Source: Helicobacter monodelphidis (GTDB lineage Bacteria; Campylobacterota; Campylobacteria; Campylobacterales; Helicobacteraceae). From it: a DNA stretch of 64,000 nucleotides. Both the position numbers and the translations under genes were made by a program. The stretch spans positions 1 to 64,000 of the forward strand of contig NZ_NHYN01000007.1 in NCBI RefSeq assembly GCF_003288845.1, written 5' to 3'. Numbering within the stretch: position 1 is the stretch's first letter; the number at the start of each line of letters is the position of its first letter. Shown here piece by piece: positions 9,043 to 17,902 of the stretch. A model generated the notes under the pieces. It did no database searches, was not told where the DNA came from, and saw nothing but the letters and a program-made list of their open reading frames with translations.

Positions 9043-10062
9043 ATGGCATACATTCTCATTGACAAAAAAGCGTTTTTTTTTAACATTTCCCTTTTGCAAA
9101 CGAAATTTTCCAAACAAAAAGTTGGCTTGGTTATCAAAGATAATGCCTATGGACATGGCTTAGAGATTATCGCAAATCTTGCAAAAGAAGCGGGGATCAC
9201 CTCTGTTTTTGTAAAAAATGCAGAAGAAGCACAAAAAATCGCTCATCTCTTTTCTCAAATAACGATTTTTTATGGTGATTATGCACCCTTAGGTGAAAAT
9301 ATTAACTTTGTTATGCACTCATTAGAACAACTCGCCACTTTACCTAAAAATACAAATATTGAGTTAAAAATCAATATTGGCATGAATCGAAATGGTCTTT
9401 GTGAATCCGAAGTAATAGAGGCACTTAACCTCATTAAAAAACATTCTTTAAACCTTAAAGGTGTGATGGCACATAATGGTTTTGGCGATGACTTAGGTAG
9501 TGAATTCTATACACAAAAACAACGTTTTAACAAAATTCAAGCAGAAATTCAAGAATGGGTTCACATGCATCATTTGCCTATGCCAAGATTCCACGCCCTA
9601 AGCTCTAGTGGAGCATTAAGAAGCACAGAGATTCAAGGTGATTTAATCCGTTTTGGAATTGTAGCTTATGGCTATTTAAGCACTTCGCCTTTGCTATCAG
9701 ATATGGATTTTAAGCCTGTGTTATCCTTGTATGCACGAAAAATTTGTTCTAAAGCTTTAAAAAAAGGTGACCGTGTAGGCTATGGCGGACAAGGTGTCTT
9801 AGAATACAATTCAACCATTAGTAGCTATGATGTTGGTTATGGTGATGGGTTATTCCGTTGCATAGGCAATGAAGGATTATGTGCAGCAAATGGGGAAAAG
9901 ATTATTGGACGGATGTCGATGGATACTCTAAGTATCTTAAGCACTCAAGACGAAATTTGTATTTTTAATGATGTGCGAGAATGGGCAAAAGCATTCAAGA
10001 CAATTCCTTATGTTATTTTAACGCATTTAAATAAAGATATTCCGCGAAGAGTCAAGCCATGA
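9043..10062 (+). CDS. alr: Alanine racemase
   Basis: A PLP enzyme that makes D-alanine for peptidoglycan. From the ATG at 9043 (AAGGA at 9033-9037, five-base spacing) the product has 339 residues; an ATG three bases upstream and a far upstream start at 9010 have poorer spacing. The PLP lysine is Lys32 in VIKDNAYGHG, and the second catalytic base is Tyr247 in VGYGGQG. The length is typical of the short epsilonproteobacterial form. A T9 run (9073-9081) encodes FFF at residues 11-13. It leads a plus-strand operon; the next gene overlaps by four bases. Confidence 0.93.
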   Translation: MAYILIDKKAFFFNISLLQTKFSKQKVGLVIKDNAYGHGLEIIANLAKEAGITSVFVKNAEEAQKIAHLFSQITIFYGDYAPLGENINFVMHSLEQLATLPKNTNIELKINIGMNRNGLCESEVIEALNLIKKHSLNLKGVMAHNGFGDDLGSEFYTQKQRFNKIQAEIQEWVHMHHLPMPRFHALSSSGALRSTEIQGDLIRFGIVAYGYLSTSPLLSDMDFKPVLSLYARKICSKALKKGDRVGYGGQGVLEYNSTISSYDVGYGDGLFRCIGNEGLCAANGEKIIGRMSMDTLSILSTQDEICIFNDVREWAKAFKTIPYVILTHLNKDIPRRVKP

Positions 10063-10439
10063 AATATAGCATTATTTTTCTATTATTCTTAGGCGTTATA
10101 TACCCTTGCACGGGAGATTGTAAAAGTTGCCACACAACACTTGACTTAAAGTATGATGTACGACACAAAATGATGGCTGAATGTAAAACCTGTCATACTG
10201 ATGAAAAACTTGCAACAATCAATATGGGGCAAGAATCATGTGGTAATGATTGCTTTGCCTGTCATTCCACCCAAAAAATCTATTCCATCAAAACGCCTGC
10301 TCATGAAGCATTACAGGAGTGTATAACCTGTCATACCTATCTCAAAAAAGGTTCTCAAGTTTCAAACCCTATGCAAATAGATTGGCAAAAACAATTTTCT
10401 CCCTTAAGTGGGGAGATATTTAAAAAGGAAAATCAATGA
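10059..10439 (+). CDS. Periplasmic four-haem cytochrome c
   Basis: A 126-residue protein with an N-terminal hydrophobic export segment and four CxxCH haem-binding motifs at residues 21-25 (CKSCH), 42-46 (CKTCH), 65-69 (CFACH) and 88-92 (CITCH), plus extra His residues that may be distal ligands. This is the layout of small cytochrome c3/c7-like electron carriers. The start overlaps the alr stop (ATGA) and the stop overlaps the next start, so it is translationally coupled to unrelated envelope genes. The redox partner is unknown. Confidence 0.8.
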   Translation: MKYSIIFLLFLGVIYPCTGDCKSCHTTLDLKYDVRHKMMAECKTCHTDEKLATINMGQESCGNDCFACHSTQKIYSIKTPAHEALQECITCHTYLKKGSQVSNPMQIDWQKQFSPLSGEIFKKENQ

Positions 10440-11656
10440 CAAAAAGCATCGTTAATTTTTTAGTTAGACGTTATTTAAGATTTGATAAGAATCAACCCTT
10501 TATCTCCATTACAGCAATTCTTGCATTCTTGGGTGTTGCTGTGGGTGTGATGGTACTCATTGTGGCTATGGCAATTATGAATGGATTTGATAAAGAATTT
10601 AAACGTAAACTTTTTACAATGAATTACCCCCTAACAATTTATCCGAGTCTTTATTTGGGTGTTTCTGAAAGTTTACTCAAACAATTAGAACAGAATTTTC
10701 CGCATCTGAAGTTTAGCCCTTATTTGCGTTCACAAGCCATTTCTAAAGTAGGAAATTTTATGGAAGGGGCAGTTGTTTTTGGTGTAGATTTTGAACGCGA
10801 ACGGCATTTAAATAGCGTAATTGATAATGCACTAAAAGAAGGGGAGAAACAGGGAAGAATAATGGAAAATACTTTTGATATTCTCGTAGGAAAGGGGCTT
10901 GCAAGGAATTTTGAGTTAGAAATTGATTCATCTTTAATGTTAATTTTTACCCATCTACAACCTAATGGTTTGAATTTTACACCTACAATGAAACGTTTTA
11001 AGATAAGAAACTTCTTTGATTCAGGCTTAAATGCTTATGATAAAGGTTATGTTTTCACAAACATTGAAGCATTAAGATTAGTTAAAAAAACACCTCAAGG
11101 CTTATATGATGGCGTAAGAATCCAGACAAATGATGCAATGCAAGATAAACAAAAAATTCAGGAATTTTTACCAGAGGGCTACCGTGTGATTGGTTGGTGG
11201 GAACAAAATGGGAACTTTTTTGCCGCAATAGAGCTGGAAAAACATGCACTATTTATCGTGTTGATGCTAATTATTCTCATTGCCTCGTTAAATATCATCA
11301 CTTCTTTATTGATGACTGTAATGAATAGGCGTAAAGAGATTGCACTTTTATTGACACTAGGAGCAACAAAAAAAGAGATTCGTTCTGCATTCTTCCGCGT
11401 TGGGGCACTCATTGGAATAAGCGGAATTATGCTGGGTTTAATTTTGGCTGCCATTTTACTATGGATACTTGCAAATTTTCCAATTATCTCCCTTCCAGCC
11501 GATGTTTATGGTAGTACAAATTTACCACTAGACTTATCAATGAGTGACTTTTTGATGATTCTTTTTGGTAGTATTGCTGTTGTGCTTTTTTCATCATTTT
11601 ATCCCGCAAAAAAAGCAACAGAGGTTGACCCTCTTATTGTTTTACGCAATGAATAA
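10436..11656 (+). CDS. LolC/LolE-type ABC transporter permease
   Basis: A 406-residue inner-membrane protein of the lipoprotein-releasing ABC permease family. It has one N-terminal membrane helix (ITAILAFLGVAVGVMVLIVAMA followed by MNGFDKEFK), a ~200-residue periplasmic domain and three C-terminal helices (LIILIASLNIITSLLM, GISGIMLGLILAAILL, FLMILFGSIAVVLFSS). The N-terminal LVRRYLRF and the FYPAKKATEVDPLIVLRNE tail are family hallmarks. Epsilonproteobacteria use a single such subunit (often called LolF); the LolD ATPase is not adjacent. It would extract mature lipoproteins from the inner membrane. Confidence 0.85.
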   Translation: MTKSIVNFLVRRYLRFDKNQPFISITAILAFLGVAVGVMVLIVAMAIMNGFDKEFKRKLFTMNYPLTIYPSLYLGVSESLLKQLEQNFPHLKFSPYLRSQAISKVGNFMEGAVVFGVDFERERHLNSVIDNALKEGEKQGRIMENTFDILVGKGLARNFELEIDSSLMLIFTHLQPNGLNFTPTMKRFKIRNFFDSGLNAYDKGYVFTNIEALRLVKKTPQGLYDGVRIQTNDAMQDKQKIQEFLPEGYRVIGWWEQNGNFFAAIELEKHALFIVLMLIILIASLNIITSLLMTVMNRRKEIALLLTLGATKKEIRSAFFRVGALIGISGIMLGLILAAILLWILANFPIISLPADVYGSTNLPLDLSMSDFLMILFGSIAVVLFSSFYPAKKATEVDPLIVLRNE

Positions 11657-11664
11657 GGTGCATT

Positions 11665-12342
11665 GTGAATCTTTCGATTTTCTTAAAAACAATTCCTGTG
11701 TTGATGGGCTATATTCCCTTAGGTGCGGCATATGGTATTCTATTTGCAACGACACTTGAATACGAATGGTATTATGGTGTTTTGATTGCAATTTTTGTTT
11801 ACGCGGGAGCAGGACAATTTTTGCTTGTCTCCTTGCTTGCTACAAAAGCAGGTTATTTAGAAATTGCATTTTATACCTTTTTGCTCAATTTTCGCCATAT
11901 TTTTTATGGGATTTCGTTACTTCAAGATGTAAAAAATTTCTCTTTTTGGAAAAAGCATATCATCATTTTTTGCCTTACAGATGAAACTTACGCTATCATT
12001 AAAAATAGTGATTTTTCGCCAGAAGAGAGAGAAAGAAGCTTTTTTTGGGTTGCTATTTTGGATTATCTTTATTGGATTCTTGGCTCTACAATTGGAATTT
12101 TTATAGGTAAAAGTATGGATTTTGGCTGGGAAGGTGTTGAATTCTCCTTGAGTGCTCTTTTTGTTGTGCTAACACTCTCGCTTTTGCTTAAAACTTCCAA
12201 CAAACTTCCTTTTTATGTTGCCTCCATTGTTGGGTGTGCAGGAATTTTTTTACTCCCTAATCAACATATACTTTTGTATTCTATATTTATCACAATTATA
12301 ATATTATTAAGTATTGAATATTTTAGAAAGAATGCCAAATGA
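11665..12342 (+). CDS. azlC: AzlC-family branched-chain amino acid exporter, large subunit
   Basis: A 225-residue polytopic membrane protein. The N-terminal IPLGAAYGILFATTL and YAGAGQFLLVSLL segments followed by LNFRHIFYGISL are characteristic of AzlC/YgaZ, which with AzlD/YgaH exports branched-chain amino acids or related compounds. The GTG start at 11665 lies nine bases after the preceding stop, and the 3' end overlaps azlD by four bases. The substrate in this organism is inferred from the family only. Confidence 0.88.
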   Translation: MNLSIFLKTIPVLMGYIPLGAAYGILFATTLEYEWYYGVLIAIFVYAGAGQFLLVSLLATKAGYLEIAFYTFLLNFRHIFYGISLLQDVKNFSFWKKHIIIFCLTDETYAIIKNSDFSPEERERSFFWVAILDYLYWILGSTIGIFIGKSMDFGWEGVEFSLSALFVVLTLSLLLKTSNKLPFYVASIVGCAGIFLLPNQHILLYSIFITIIILLSIEYFRKNAK

Positions 12343-12656
12343 GTGAAATTCTGTATTTAGTTATTGCGATATTTTGTGCTACTTTTGCAACCTACCTAAC
12401 ACGTGTTTTACCCTTTTTATTATTTCGTAACTTTAAGAATGGTGGTATTTTAGAATATCTGCAAAAAAATATGCCTTTAGCTATTTTGACACTTTTATTA
12501 TTTTATAGTCTTAAAGATGCAGATTTTTCATATTATTTTGCTTACAAGGAAATTTTATCTATTTTGCTTGTAATGGGCAGTTTTTTGATATTCAAAAACC
12601 CTCTTTTAAGCATTTTTTCAGGTGTTGGATTGTATATGTTTTTGCTACGACTATAA
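12339..12656 (+). CDS. azlD: AzlD-family exporter, small subunit
   Basis: A 105-residue membrane protein with three to four hydrophobic helices. The N-terminal TYLTRVLPFLLF motif is the AzlD/YgaH signature. It is the obligate partner of the AzlC protein encoded just before it, with overlapping stop and start codons. Confidence 0.85.
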   Translation: MSEILYLVIAIFCATFATYLTRVLPFLLFRNFKNGGILEYLQKNMPLAILTLLLFYSLKDADFSYYFAYKEILSILLVMGSFLIFKNPLLSIFSGVGLYMFLLRL

Positions 12657-12665
12657 AGGACAGAG

Positions 12666-14045
12666 ATGAAATTTATTATTTTTATTCCATTTTTCTTTGT
12701 ATTTTTAATGTTTGGTTGCTCTTCTAAAGAGTCCACCCTTACTCCACAACAAGAAAATTTGGGAGATATTAAGCATTACCCTCAAGAGGTTCGCCTTTTT
12801 TTAAAAAATCTAAATTGGGAGTTAAGTGCAAAGGCACAACAAGAATTAGCTTCAGATTATCGCACAAGAATGTTTGAAGTATGGAATCGCAAAAAACCCT
12901 TTCATACCAAAAAAGATTTACTTTTCCCAAGCTTAATTGCACAAAAAGACGCGGGTTTTGGCGAAAATAATTTACCCAATTCAACACATTTCATTAACAC
13001 ATTGAATGCAAATATTAACGCACAAAATTATCCCAACACATTCCAAGCGGGAATCTTAATCCAGGATACCTCCTTGAGACTCATGCCAACTTTCAAACCC
13101 AGATTCTTAGATTCAAATATCGCGGGAGAGGGTTACCCCTTCGACCATTGGCAAAATTCTTCAGCCTACGCACTCACGCCTATTTTAATTATCCACACTT
13201 CAGCGGATAAACAGTGGTTTTTTGTAGAAAGTTCTTTCGTGGGTGGATGGGTACATTCCAGTACAGTTGCATTTGTGTCTAAAAAAGACCAAAATGTAAT
13301 AAAACAAGGGAAGCTCCTCGTTTCATTGCAAGAAGAAATCCCTCTTTATAGCAAAGATAAATATTTTATTGACAAAACAAGAATTGGTAAAATCTTTCTT
13401 ACACCCAAAATCATACCTAATGCTAAGCAATATACCCTGCTTATCCCGACAGCAAATTTTAAAAAAGAATTAGATTGGCATAAAATTTCTGCACCAAAAG
13501 AGATTTTTGCACCCTTTCCTTTGAGATGGAATGCAAAAAATATAGAATCCGTTACACAACAACTTTTGGGACAGAAATATGGCTGGGGCGGATTATTTGA
13601 AAATCGCGATTGCTCTGCATTCTTGCGCGACATTTTTGGAACTTTTGGGATATGGTTACCGCGTAATTCAGCCGCACAGGCAACAACAAAAAATCTAACG
13701 GGGGATTTTATTTCTCTTTCTCAAATAGAACCTACCCAAAAAGAATCTATGATTATTCAAAATGGTCTTGCTTGGGGCAGTTTAATATGGCTAAAGGGAC
13801 ATATTATGCTTTATCTTGGAGAATATGAAGGTAAAGCAGTTGTGCTGCATAGCATTTGGGGATTAAGAACACTTGATGAAAATCAAAAAGAGGGGCGATT
13901 TGTAATTGGAGGTAGTTTGATTAGTGATTTATATTTAGGGCAGGAATTACCCAATATTGACACCAATATGTTACTAAAAGATAGAATATTGGGCATTAAA
14001 AATTTATTTTCTCCGCAACAAATTCAAGGAATAACTATTCAATGA
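12666..14045 (+). CDS. SH3/NlpC-P60 cell-wall hydrolase lipoprotein
   Basis: A 459-residue envelope protein. The leader ends in a lipobox (LMFGCSS), so it is a lipoprotein. The middle holds bacterial SH3-like segments (SSFVGGWVHSS and a second copy after IPLYSKDKYF). The C-terminal NlpC/P60 domain has catalytic Cys316 in NRDCSAFL, His379 in LKGHIMLYLG and a third polar residue candidate His395 in VVLHSIWG. NlpC/P60 enzymes cleave peptide stems, usually D-Glu to mDAP. The gene overlaps the following ABC ATPase by four bases. Confidence 0.85.
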   Translation: MKFIIFIPFFFVFLMFGCSSKESTLTPQQENLGDIKHYPQEVRLFLKNLNWELSAKAQQELASDYRTRMFEVWNRKKPFHTKKDLLFPSLIAQKDAGFGENNLPNSTHFINTLNANINAQNYPNTFQAGILIQDTSLRLMPTFKPRFLDSNIAGEGYPFDHWQNSSAYALTPILIIHTSADKQWFFVESSFVGGWVHSSTVAFVSKKDQNVIKQGKLLVSLQEEIPLYSKDKYFIDKTRIGKIFLTPKIIPNAKQYTLLIPTANFKKELDWHKISAPKEIFAPFPLRWNAKNIESVTQQLLGQKYGWGGLFENRDCSAFLRDIFGTFGIWLPRNSAAQATTKNLTGDFISLSQIEPTQKESMIIQNGLAWGSLIWLKGHIMLYLGEYEGKAVVLHSIWGLRTLDENQKEGRFVIGGSLISDLYLGQELPNIDTNMLLKDRILGIKNLFSPQQIQGITIQ

Positions 14046-14722
14046 ATGCACATAAACCGCTTTTAGAATGTCAACATATCTCTTTTTGCTATGACACACA
14101 AAAAGTATTAGACAATGTATCTTTTAGCGTGAATTGTGGAGATTTTTTGGCTATCATTGGCCCTAATGGTGGTGGAAAAAGCACTCTATGTAAAATTATT
14201 GTTGGATTATCTACAGCGACAGAAGGAAGTATTTTATATGATGGGAAGAAGTCCTTTAACCCTCAATTTTTAGGCTATGTACCCCAAGAAACAACACATA
14301 ATAAGAATTTCTTAATTGAAGTACTAGATGTAGTGCTAATGGGATTTTTGCGTCCTCATATCTTTGGAAATTCACTAGCAGCTTACAAAAAGGAAGCAAT
14401 GGAAATTCTTAATGAATTAGGCATCGCTCATCTAAGCCATAAAAAAATTGGTGATTTGAGTGGTGGGCAACGTCAAAGGGTGTTAATTGCACGTGCTATA
14501 GTCTCCAAACCCCGCTTATTGATTCTTGATGAGCCCACCGCACATATTGACAAACAAACACAAAAAGAAATTTATCTTTACCTACAAAATTATGCAAAGA
14601 ATGCCGCTGTAATGATTGTTAGCCACGATAGTAGTGTTTTAGATTTTACAAATAAAACTTTATACATTCAAGTACAAGCAACTTTGATTCAAGAAACAGA
14701 TTCAGCTATGACTGATAGATAA
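14042..14722 (+). CDS. ABC transporter ATP-binding protein, metal-type (ZnuC-like)
   Basis: A 226-residue ATPase with Walker A GPNGGGKST, Q-loop (YVPQE), signature LSGGQRQR and Walker B LLILDEPTAHID. The GGGKST Walker A variant and overall sequence fit the zinc/manganese import family. No permease or binding-protein gene follows; the next 238 bases are non-coding. It must either pair with a permease encoded elsewhere or be a leftover of a longer operon. Confidence 0.85.
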   Translation: MNAHKPLLECQHISFCYDTQKVLDNVSFSVNCGDFLAIIGPNGGGKSTLCKIIVGLSTATEGSILYDGKKSFNPQFLGYVPQETTHNKNFLIEVLDVVLMGFLRPHIFGNSLAAYKKEAMEILNELGIAHLSHKKIGDLSGGQRQRVLIARAIVSKPRLLILDEPTAHIDKQTQKEIYLYLQNYAKNAAVMIVSHDSSVLDFTNKTLYIQVQATLIQETDSAMTDR

Positions 14723-14960
14723 GCAAAAGCTATCCTAAAAAAACTAAAGGTGTTCATCATTCAATAGATAACCTCCCTTATTTCAACAATACTTTTCAAA
14801 CCCACCATTATCACAGGCAAAAAAATGCCTCTTGCACACTCAAGAGTTCCAATATTTTACGATTAAATCCAAAATTTTATGGAAAACTTAATTTCTTTCC
14901 TGCCTTTTTTAAAATCTGCATTAAGGTGTTATGATGCAAAATAGATTTTTGTATTCGTAT

Positions 14961-15599
14961 TCAATATTCTTTTGTCAAAAAACTTTGCTGAAGTATTTTA
15001 CAGCTAACCTCACACAAAACCTCTTCGCGTTCTATATGCCATAATATCGCAAATATAGGAAGATTATGATGCTTAAATGCCTCAATGGTCTTATCGGCAC
15101 CAAAAGCTAGAGGTCGTAATTCCTTACCTAATTGCGTAATACAGAATTGATGAAAAGAGTTCACTTCAGCTTTCTTTAACCCTCCCCAAAAATCGTTAAC
15201 TAAATCCACAGAATGTACACCTATATGCCCACAACAAGATTGCAATTCACTACCAAAATATTCAGCAATAAGCTGTGCACCCCTACAAACTCCAAGCAAA
15301 GGAATTTTTGTTTTTATTGCATTCTCAATAATTCTTTTTTCATAATCATCGCGTTGATAAGAAAGTGGATTTGCATTACAGGAATAGAGATCATTCCCCC
15401 CACTTAGAATAATTGCACTCAATAAGGGCATATAACTCTCAAAAGGAATCTCATAGCTCAAAGGAAGTGGCATATATGAACATAAAGGCTCACTTCTAAA
15501 AAATCTTCCCCATTCCACACTTAGACATTCGCGTCGCTCTACATAACTTGCATTCTCAACAAGTCGTTGAGTGATACCAATAAATTTCACATTCTGCAT
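14961..15599 (-). CDS. Class I glutamine amidotransferase-like peptidase C26
   Basis: A 212-residue protein with the nucleophile motif GVCRGAQLIAEYFG, an oxyanion-side ILSGGNDLY strand and a C-terminal LWHIERE catalytic His/Glu, as in gamma-glutamyl hydrolases of the PuuD type. A related Campylobacter enzyme (Cj1417) works in capsule phosphoramidate synthesis, but none of the other genes of that pathway are here. The substrate is therefore unknown. It starts directly after the stop of the upstream gene (TAG-ATG). Confidence 0.75.
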   Translation of the reverse strand: MQNVKFIGITQRLVENASYVERRECLSVEWGRFFRSEPLCSYMPLPLSYEIPFESYMPLLSAIILSGGNDLYSCNANPLSYQRDDYEKRIIENAIKTKIPLLGVCRGAQLIAEYFGSELQSCCGHIGVHSVDLVNDFWGGLKKAEVNSFHQFCITQLGKELRPLAFGADKTIEAFKHHNLPIFAILWHIEREEVLCEVSCKILQQSFLTKEY

Positions 15600-16217
15600 C
15601 TATAAAAGCTCGCGTCGTAAAATTGTTAAAGCTGTCTCATTTAAACCACGAAAATAATATATTTTTGAACCCTTAGGTCTTTCATTGTAATCATAAAATA
15701 TCTCTGGCTTATCACATTCTTCCTTGCCATCTTCCATATCTTGGCACCATTTTACAAAATATTGGGCTAAATAAGGATCATTTGCCTGTGCAAAATACTC
15801 ACTTGCATAGGAGTATGTTTTACCCTCGCCAATCTCTGGCACATAAAACACTAATGCAAATTTGCCAATAACACCATCATCGCCATACCTATCTAAATGA
15901 ATCGTGAATGTTCGCCCTTTTGTCGTAATTTTTATTGCCCCATCGCCAAACCAATCCATCGCAAAATCACCGCGTGAAAATAAACCTTCACGTCCAAAAT
16001 ATTTTTCAAAAATCTTTTGACGCAATTCAAAATAACGTTTTCCAAAATCAAATCCTCCTGCTTCTGTCGTGTTCACATCACAATAATTTTGATACTCAAT
16101 CAACAAAAATTCACTTTTTCCGACTTTAAAAGGGTGGGTAGCATTGTGCTGGTAACATTGTGGAGAAGCAGACAATAAAAACGCACAGAAAAAAATAAAT
16201 AAAGAGAAAAATTTCAT
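15600..16217 (-). CDS. Exported protein of unknown function
   Basis: A 205-residue protein with a clear Sec signal peptide (MKFFSLFIFFCAFLLSASPQ) and four Cys in the mature part. I do not recognise the family. Aromatic- and acidic-rich stretches (GDFAMDWFGDGAIKI, GKTYSYASEYF) suggest a globular periplasmic protein. It sits between the HIT gene and the amidotransferase gene on the minus strand with short gaps and is probably co-transcribed with them. Confidence 0.6.
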   Translation of the reverse strand: MKFFSLFIFFCAFLLSASPQCYQHNATHPFKVGKSEFLLIEYQNYCDVNTTEAGGFDFGKRYFELRQKIFEKYFGREGLFSRGDFAMDWFGDGAIKITTKGRTFTIHLDRYGDDGVIGKFALVFYVPEIGEGKTYSYASEYFAQANDPYLAQYFVKWCQDMEDGKEECDKPEIFYDYNERPKGSKIYYFRGLNETALTILRRELL

Positions 16218-16229
16218 TAAGTGAATGTC

Positions 16230-16616
16230 CTACAAACTTTTCTTGCTATCTGCAATATTTGACGAATGCGGTGTATGTTTCTGCTCTCTAAAATCACCCC
16301 AAGAGAGAGCACCTCCACCCAAAATATGAAAATGCAAATGTGGCACTTCTTGTCCTCCATCTTTACCAATATTACTAATCACGCGATAGCCACTACGGTC
16401 AAGCCCAATTTTTCTGGCAATTTCTTGAATAAAAGTTGTTAACCCTGCCATAACTTCTGCTGGAACTTCCTGAAAATCCTTATAACAATGCTTAGGAATT
16501 GCTAAAATATGAATGGGAGCCTTGGGGTTAATATCATGAAAAGCTAAAAATAAATCATTCTCATGAACCTTATTGCAAGGAATCTCACCCTCAACAATTT
16601 TTTCAAAAATATTCAT
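16230..16616 (-). CDS. HIT-family nucleotide-binding hydrolase
   Basis: A 128-residue histidine-triad protein of the HinT type. HLHFHILGG is the HxHxH active-site motif, and IFEKIVEGEIPCNKV at the N-terminus and FHDINPKAPIHILAIPK are typical. HinT enzymes hydrolyse adenosine phosphoramidates and aminoacyl-adenylates. It is the first gene of a three-gene minus-strand group. Confidence 0.9.
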   Translation of the reverse strand: MNIFEKIVEGEIPCNKVHENDLFLAFHDINPKAPIHILAIPKHCYKDFQEVPAEVMAGLTTFIQEIARKIGLDRSGYRVISNIGKDGGQEVPHLHFHILGGGALSWGDFREQKHTPHSSNIADSKKSL

Positions 16617-16691
16617 CTTTCATTCCTTGAATTAAAATTTTGAATTCTAGATTCTTGTTGTCGTATTTTATCATCAATAGAAAAAAAATGC

Positions 16692-16697
16692 TATAAT
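16692..16697 (+). promoter_or_regulatory. -10 element of the Sel1-repeat gene
   Basis: A perfect TATAAT lies 47 bases before the preferred ATG (16744) in an AT-rich leader, between two divergent genes. Confidence 0.5.
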
Positions 16698-16743
16698 TTT
16701 TAGCAAAAAATAAATGATAATAATGAGCAATAAAGGATTTCTG

Positions 16744-17469
16744 ATGTTTATTAAAAAAAATCTTGGATTAATTTTTTTTATATATTTTTTTATTTTTTTT
16801 AAAATTTTATCTGCGAATACGCAATGGGACATAACACGCATTGGTATTTTATGTCTTGATGGGAGTGATGATGCATGCAAAATCTTACAAAAACAAACTA
16901 ATGGAATACCGCCAAATGAAATTTTAAGAATGTTTGAGCAATCTTGCAGTAGCGGAACACAGAGAGGATGTTTTCTGATGGGATTATTCTCTCAATCGCA
17001 GATTTATAATCCTGAAACAATCTTGCAAAAAGGTTGCGAAAAGGGGGACTACAAGAGTTGCTATAATCTAGCTTATCTATATTTTGAACAAAAAAATTTC
17101 ACAAAGGGTTATCAATTTCTGGAAGATTCTTGTCTGAAATCCTCTCAAAAAGGTTGCCTTGAAATCGCAACTTATTATTTTGAGCAAAATCAACAACAAA
17201 AAGCACGTCAATATTTCCAACAATCCTGCAAGCTGGGTTCTTTTGAAGCATGTGCGAATGTGGGCTATTTTTACGAAAAAGAAAAGAAATTTGAGCAAGC
17301 AGGAAAATTTTATGAAAGAGCCTGCCATGGGGGCATCGCTTTGGGCTGTGTACATTTTGCCCACCTCTTAAGAAATTCCAAAATCAAAAGACGCGGTGCA
17401 AACCCGCATAATTACGCTCAAGAAGCCTGCCGTCTTGGCGACAAACAAAGTTGCCAAGACGAACAATAA
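16744..17469 (+). CDS. Secreted cysteine-rich Sel1-repeat protein (Hcp type)
   Basis: A 241-residue protein with a signal peptide (MFIKKNLGLIFFIYFFIFFK) and tandem Sel1-like repeats, each an ~36-residue helix pair with two Cys seven to eight residues apart (for example GCEKGDYKSCYNLAYLYFEQ and SCKLGSFEACANVGYFYE). This matches Helicobacter cysteine-rich proteins such as HcpA-C. The ATG at 16744 is chosen because AAAGGA precedes it by six bases; upstream ATGs at 16714 and 16723 lack this. Runs of eight A (16753-16760) and eight T (16793-16800) fall in the signal peptide. Confidence 0.85.
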   Translation: MFIKKNLGLIFFIYFFIFFKILSANTQWDITRIGILCLDGSDDACKILQKQTNGIPPNEILRMFEQSCSSGTQRGCFLMGLFSQSQIYNPETILQKGCEKGDYKSCYNLAYLYFEQKNFTKGYQFLEDSCLKSSQKGCLEIATYYFEQNQQQKARQYFQQSCKLGSFEACANVGYFYEKEKKFEQAGKFYERACHGGIALGCVHFAHLLRNSKIKRRGANPHNYAQEACRLGDKQSCQDEQ

Positions 17470-17474
17470 AATGC

Positions 17475-17687
17475 CTACAAATCTTCATAAGAATCAAACA
17501 TCACTTGATATTCCCCTTTGATTAATGCAATTTTATACTGCCTTTTTTTCTGTAAATCTACCAAATAACACTGATCAATACCTTCTAAATCTGCCCTTTG
17601 CATAGGTATACCTCTAAGACGCAAAGAAACCTCACCTAAATCTTCACACATTGCCGAAAAACCAAACATAATCAGACGATAACGCAT
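17475..17687 (-). CDS. Small protein of unknown function
   Basis: A 70-residue mixed polar protein (MRYRLIMFGFSAMCEDLGEV ...) convergent with the Sel1-repeat gene. AAAGG lies before the ATG. I see no known motif; its balanced composition and tight placement support a real gene. Confidence 0.5.
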   Translation of the reverse strand: MRYRLIMFGFSAMCEDLGEVSLRLRGIPMQRADLEGIDQCYLVDLQKKRQYKIALIKGEYQVMFDSYEDL

Positions 17688-17902
17688 AAAAACCTTTCAT
17701 TTTGTAGCCACAAAGAAGACAACCCACCCACCTTATTTCATCATGTCCTCCAAATAACGAAAAGATGGGCAGAGGTAGACTCTAGGCTATGGATTCTCTA
17801 GTGTATAACAAAGGAGAAAACTTATAAGCCTCCACAACCCCTAGTCTATCAGTGAAATGTTAAACGAAAATGCCTTAAAATCTTATTATCTCTCTGCCTT
17901 TA
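17688..17902. other. Non-coding gap, locally less AT-rich
   Basis: About 215 bases without a convincing reading frame. The segment 17760-17860 is less AT-rich than its surroundings and contains short CTAG-bearing complementary pieces. A small RNA is possible but not demonstrated. Confidence 0.3.

Noticed and set aside
9073-9081. T9 run in alr as a phase-variation switch
   Set aside because: It encodes an in-frame FFF; alr is likely essential and T9 is common in such AT-rich DNA. No supporting evidence.
14815-14830. AGGCA-A6-TGCCT hairpin as a terminator
   Set aside because: Stem of only five bases with an A-rich loop and no U-tract after it on either strand.
17432-17460. CTTGGCGAC/GTTGCCAAG stem as a terminator
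   Set aside because: It lies inside the last codons of the Sel1-repeat gene and no T-run follows.
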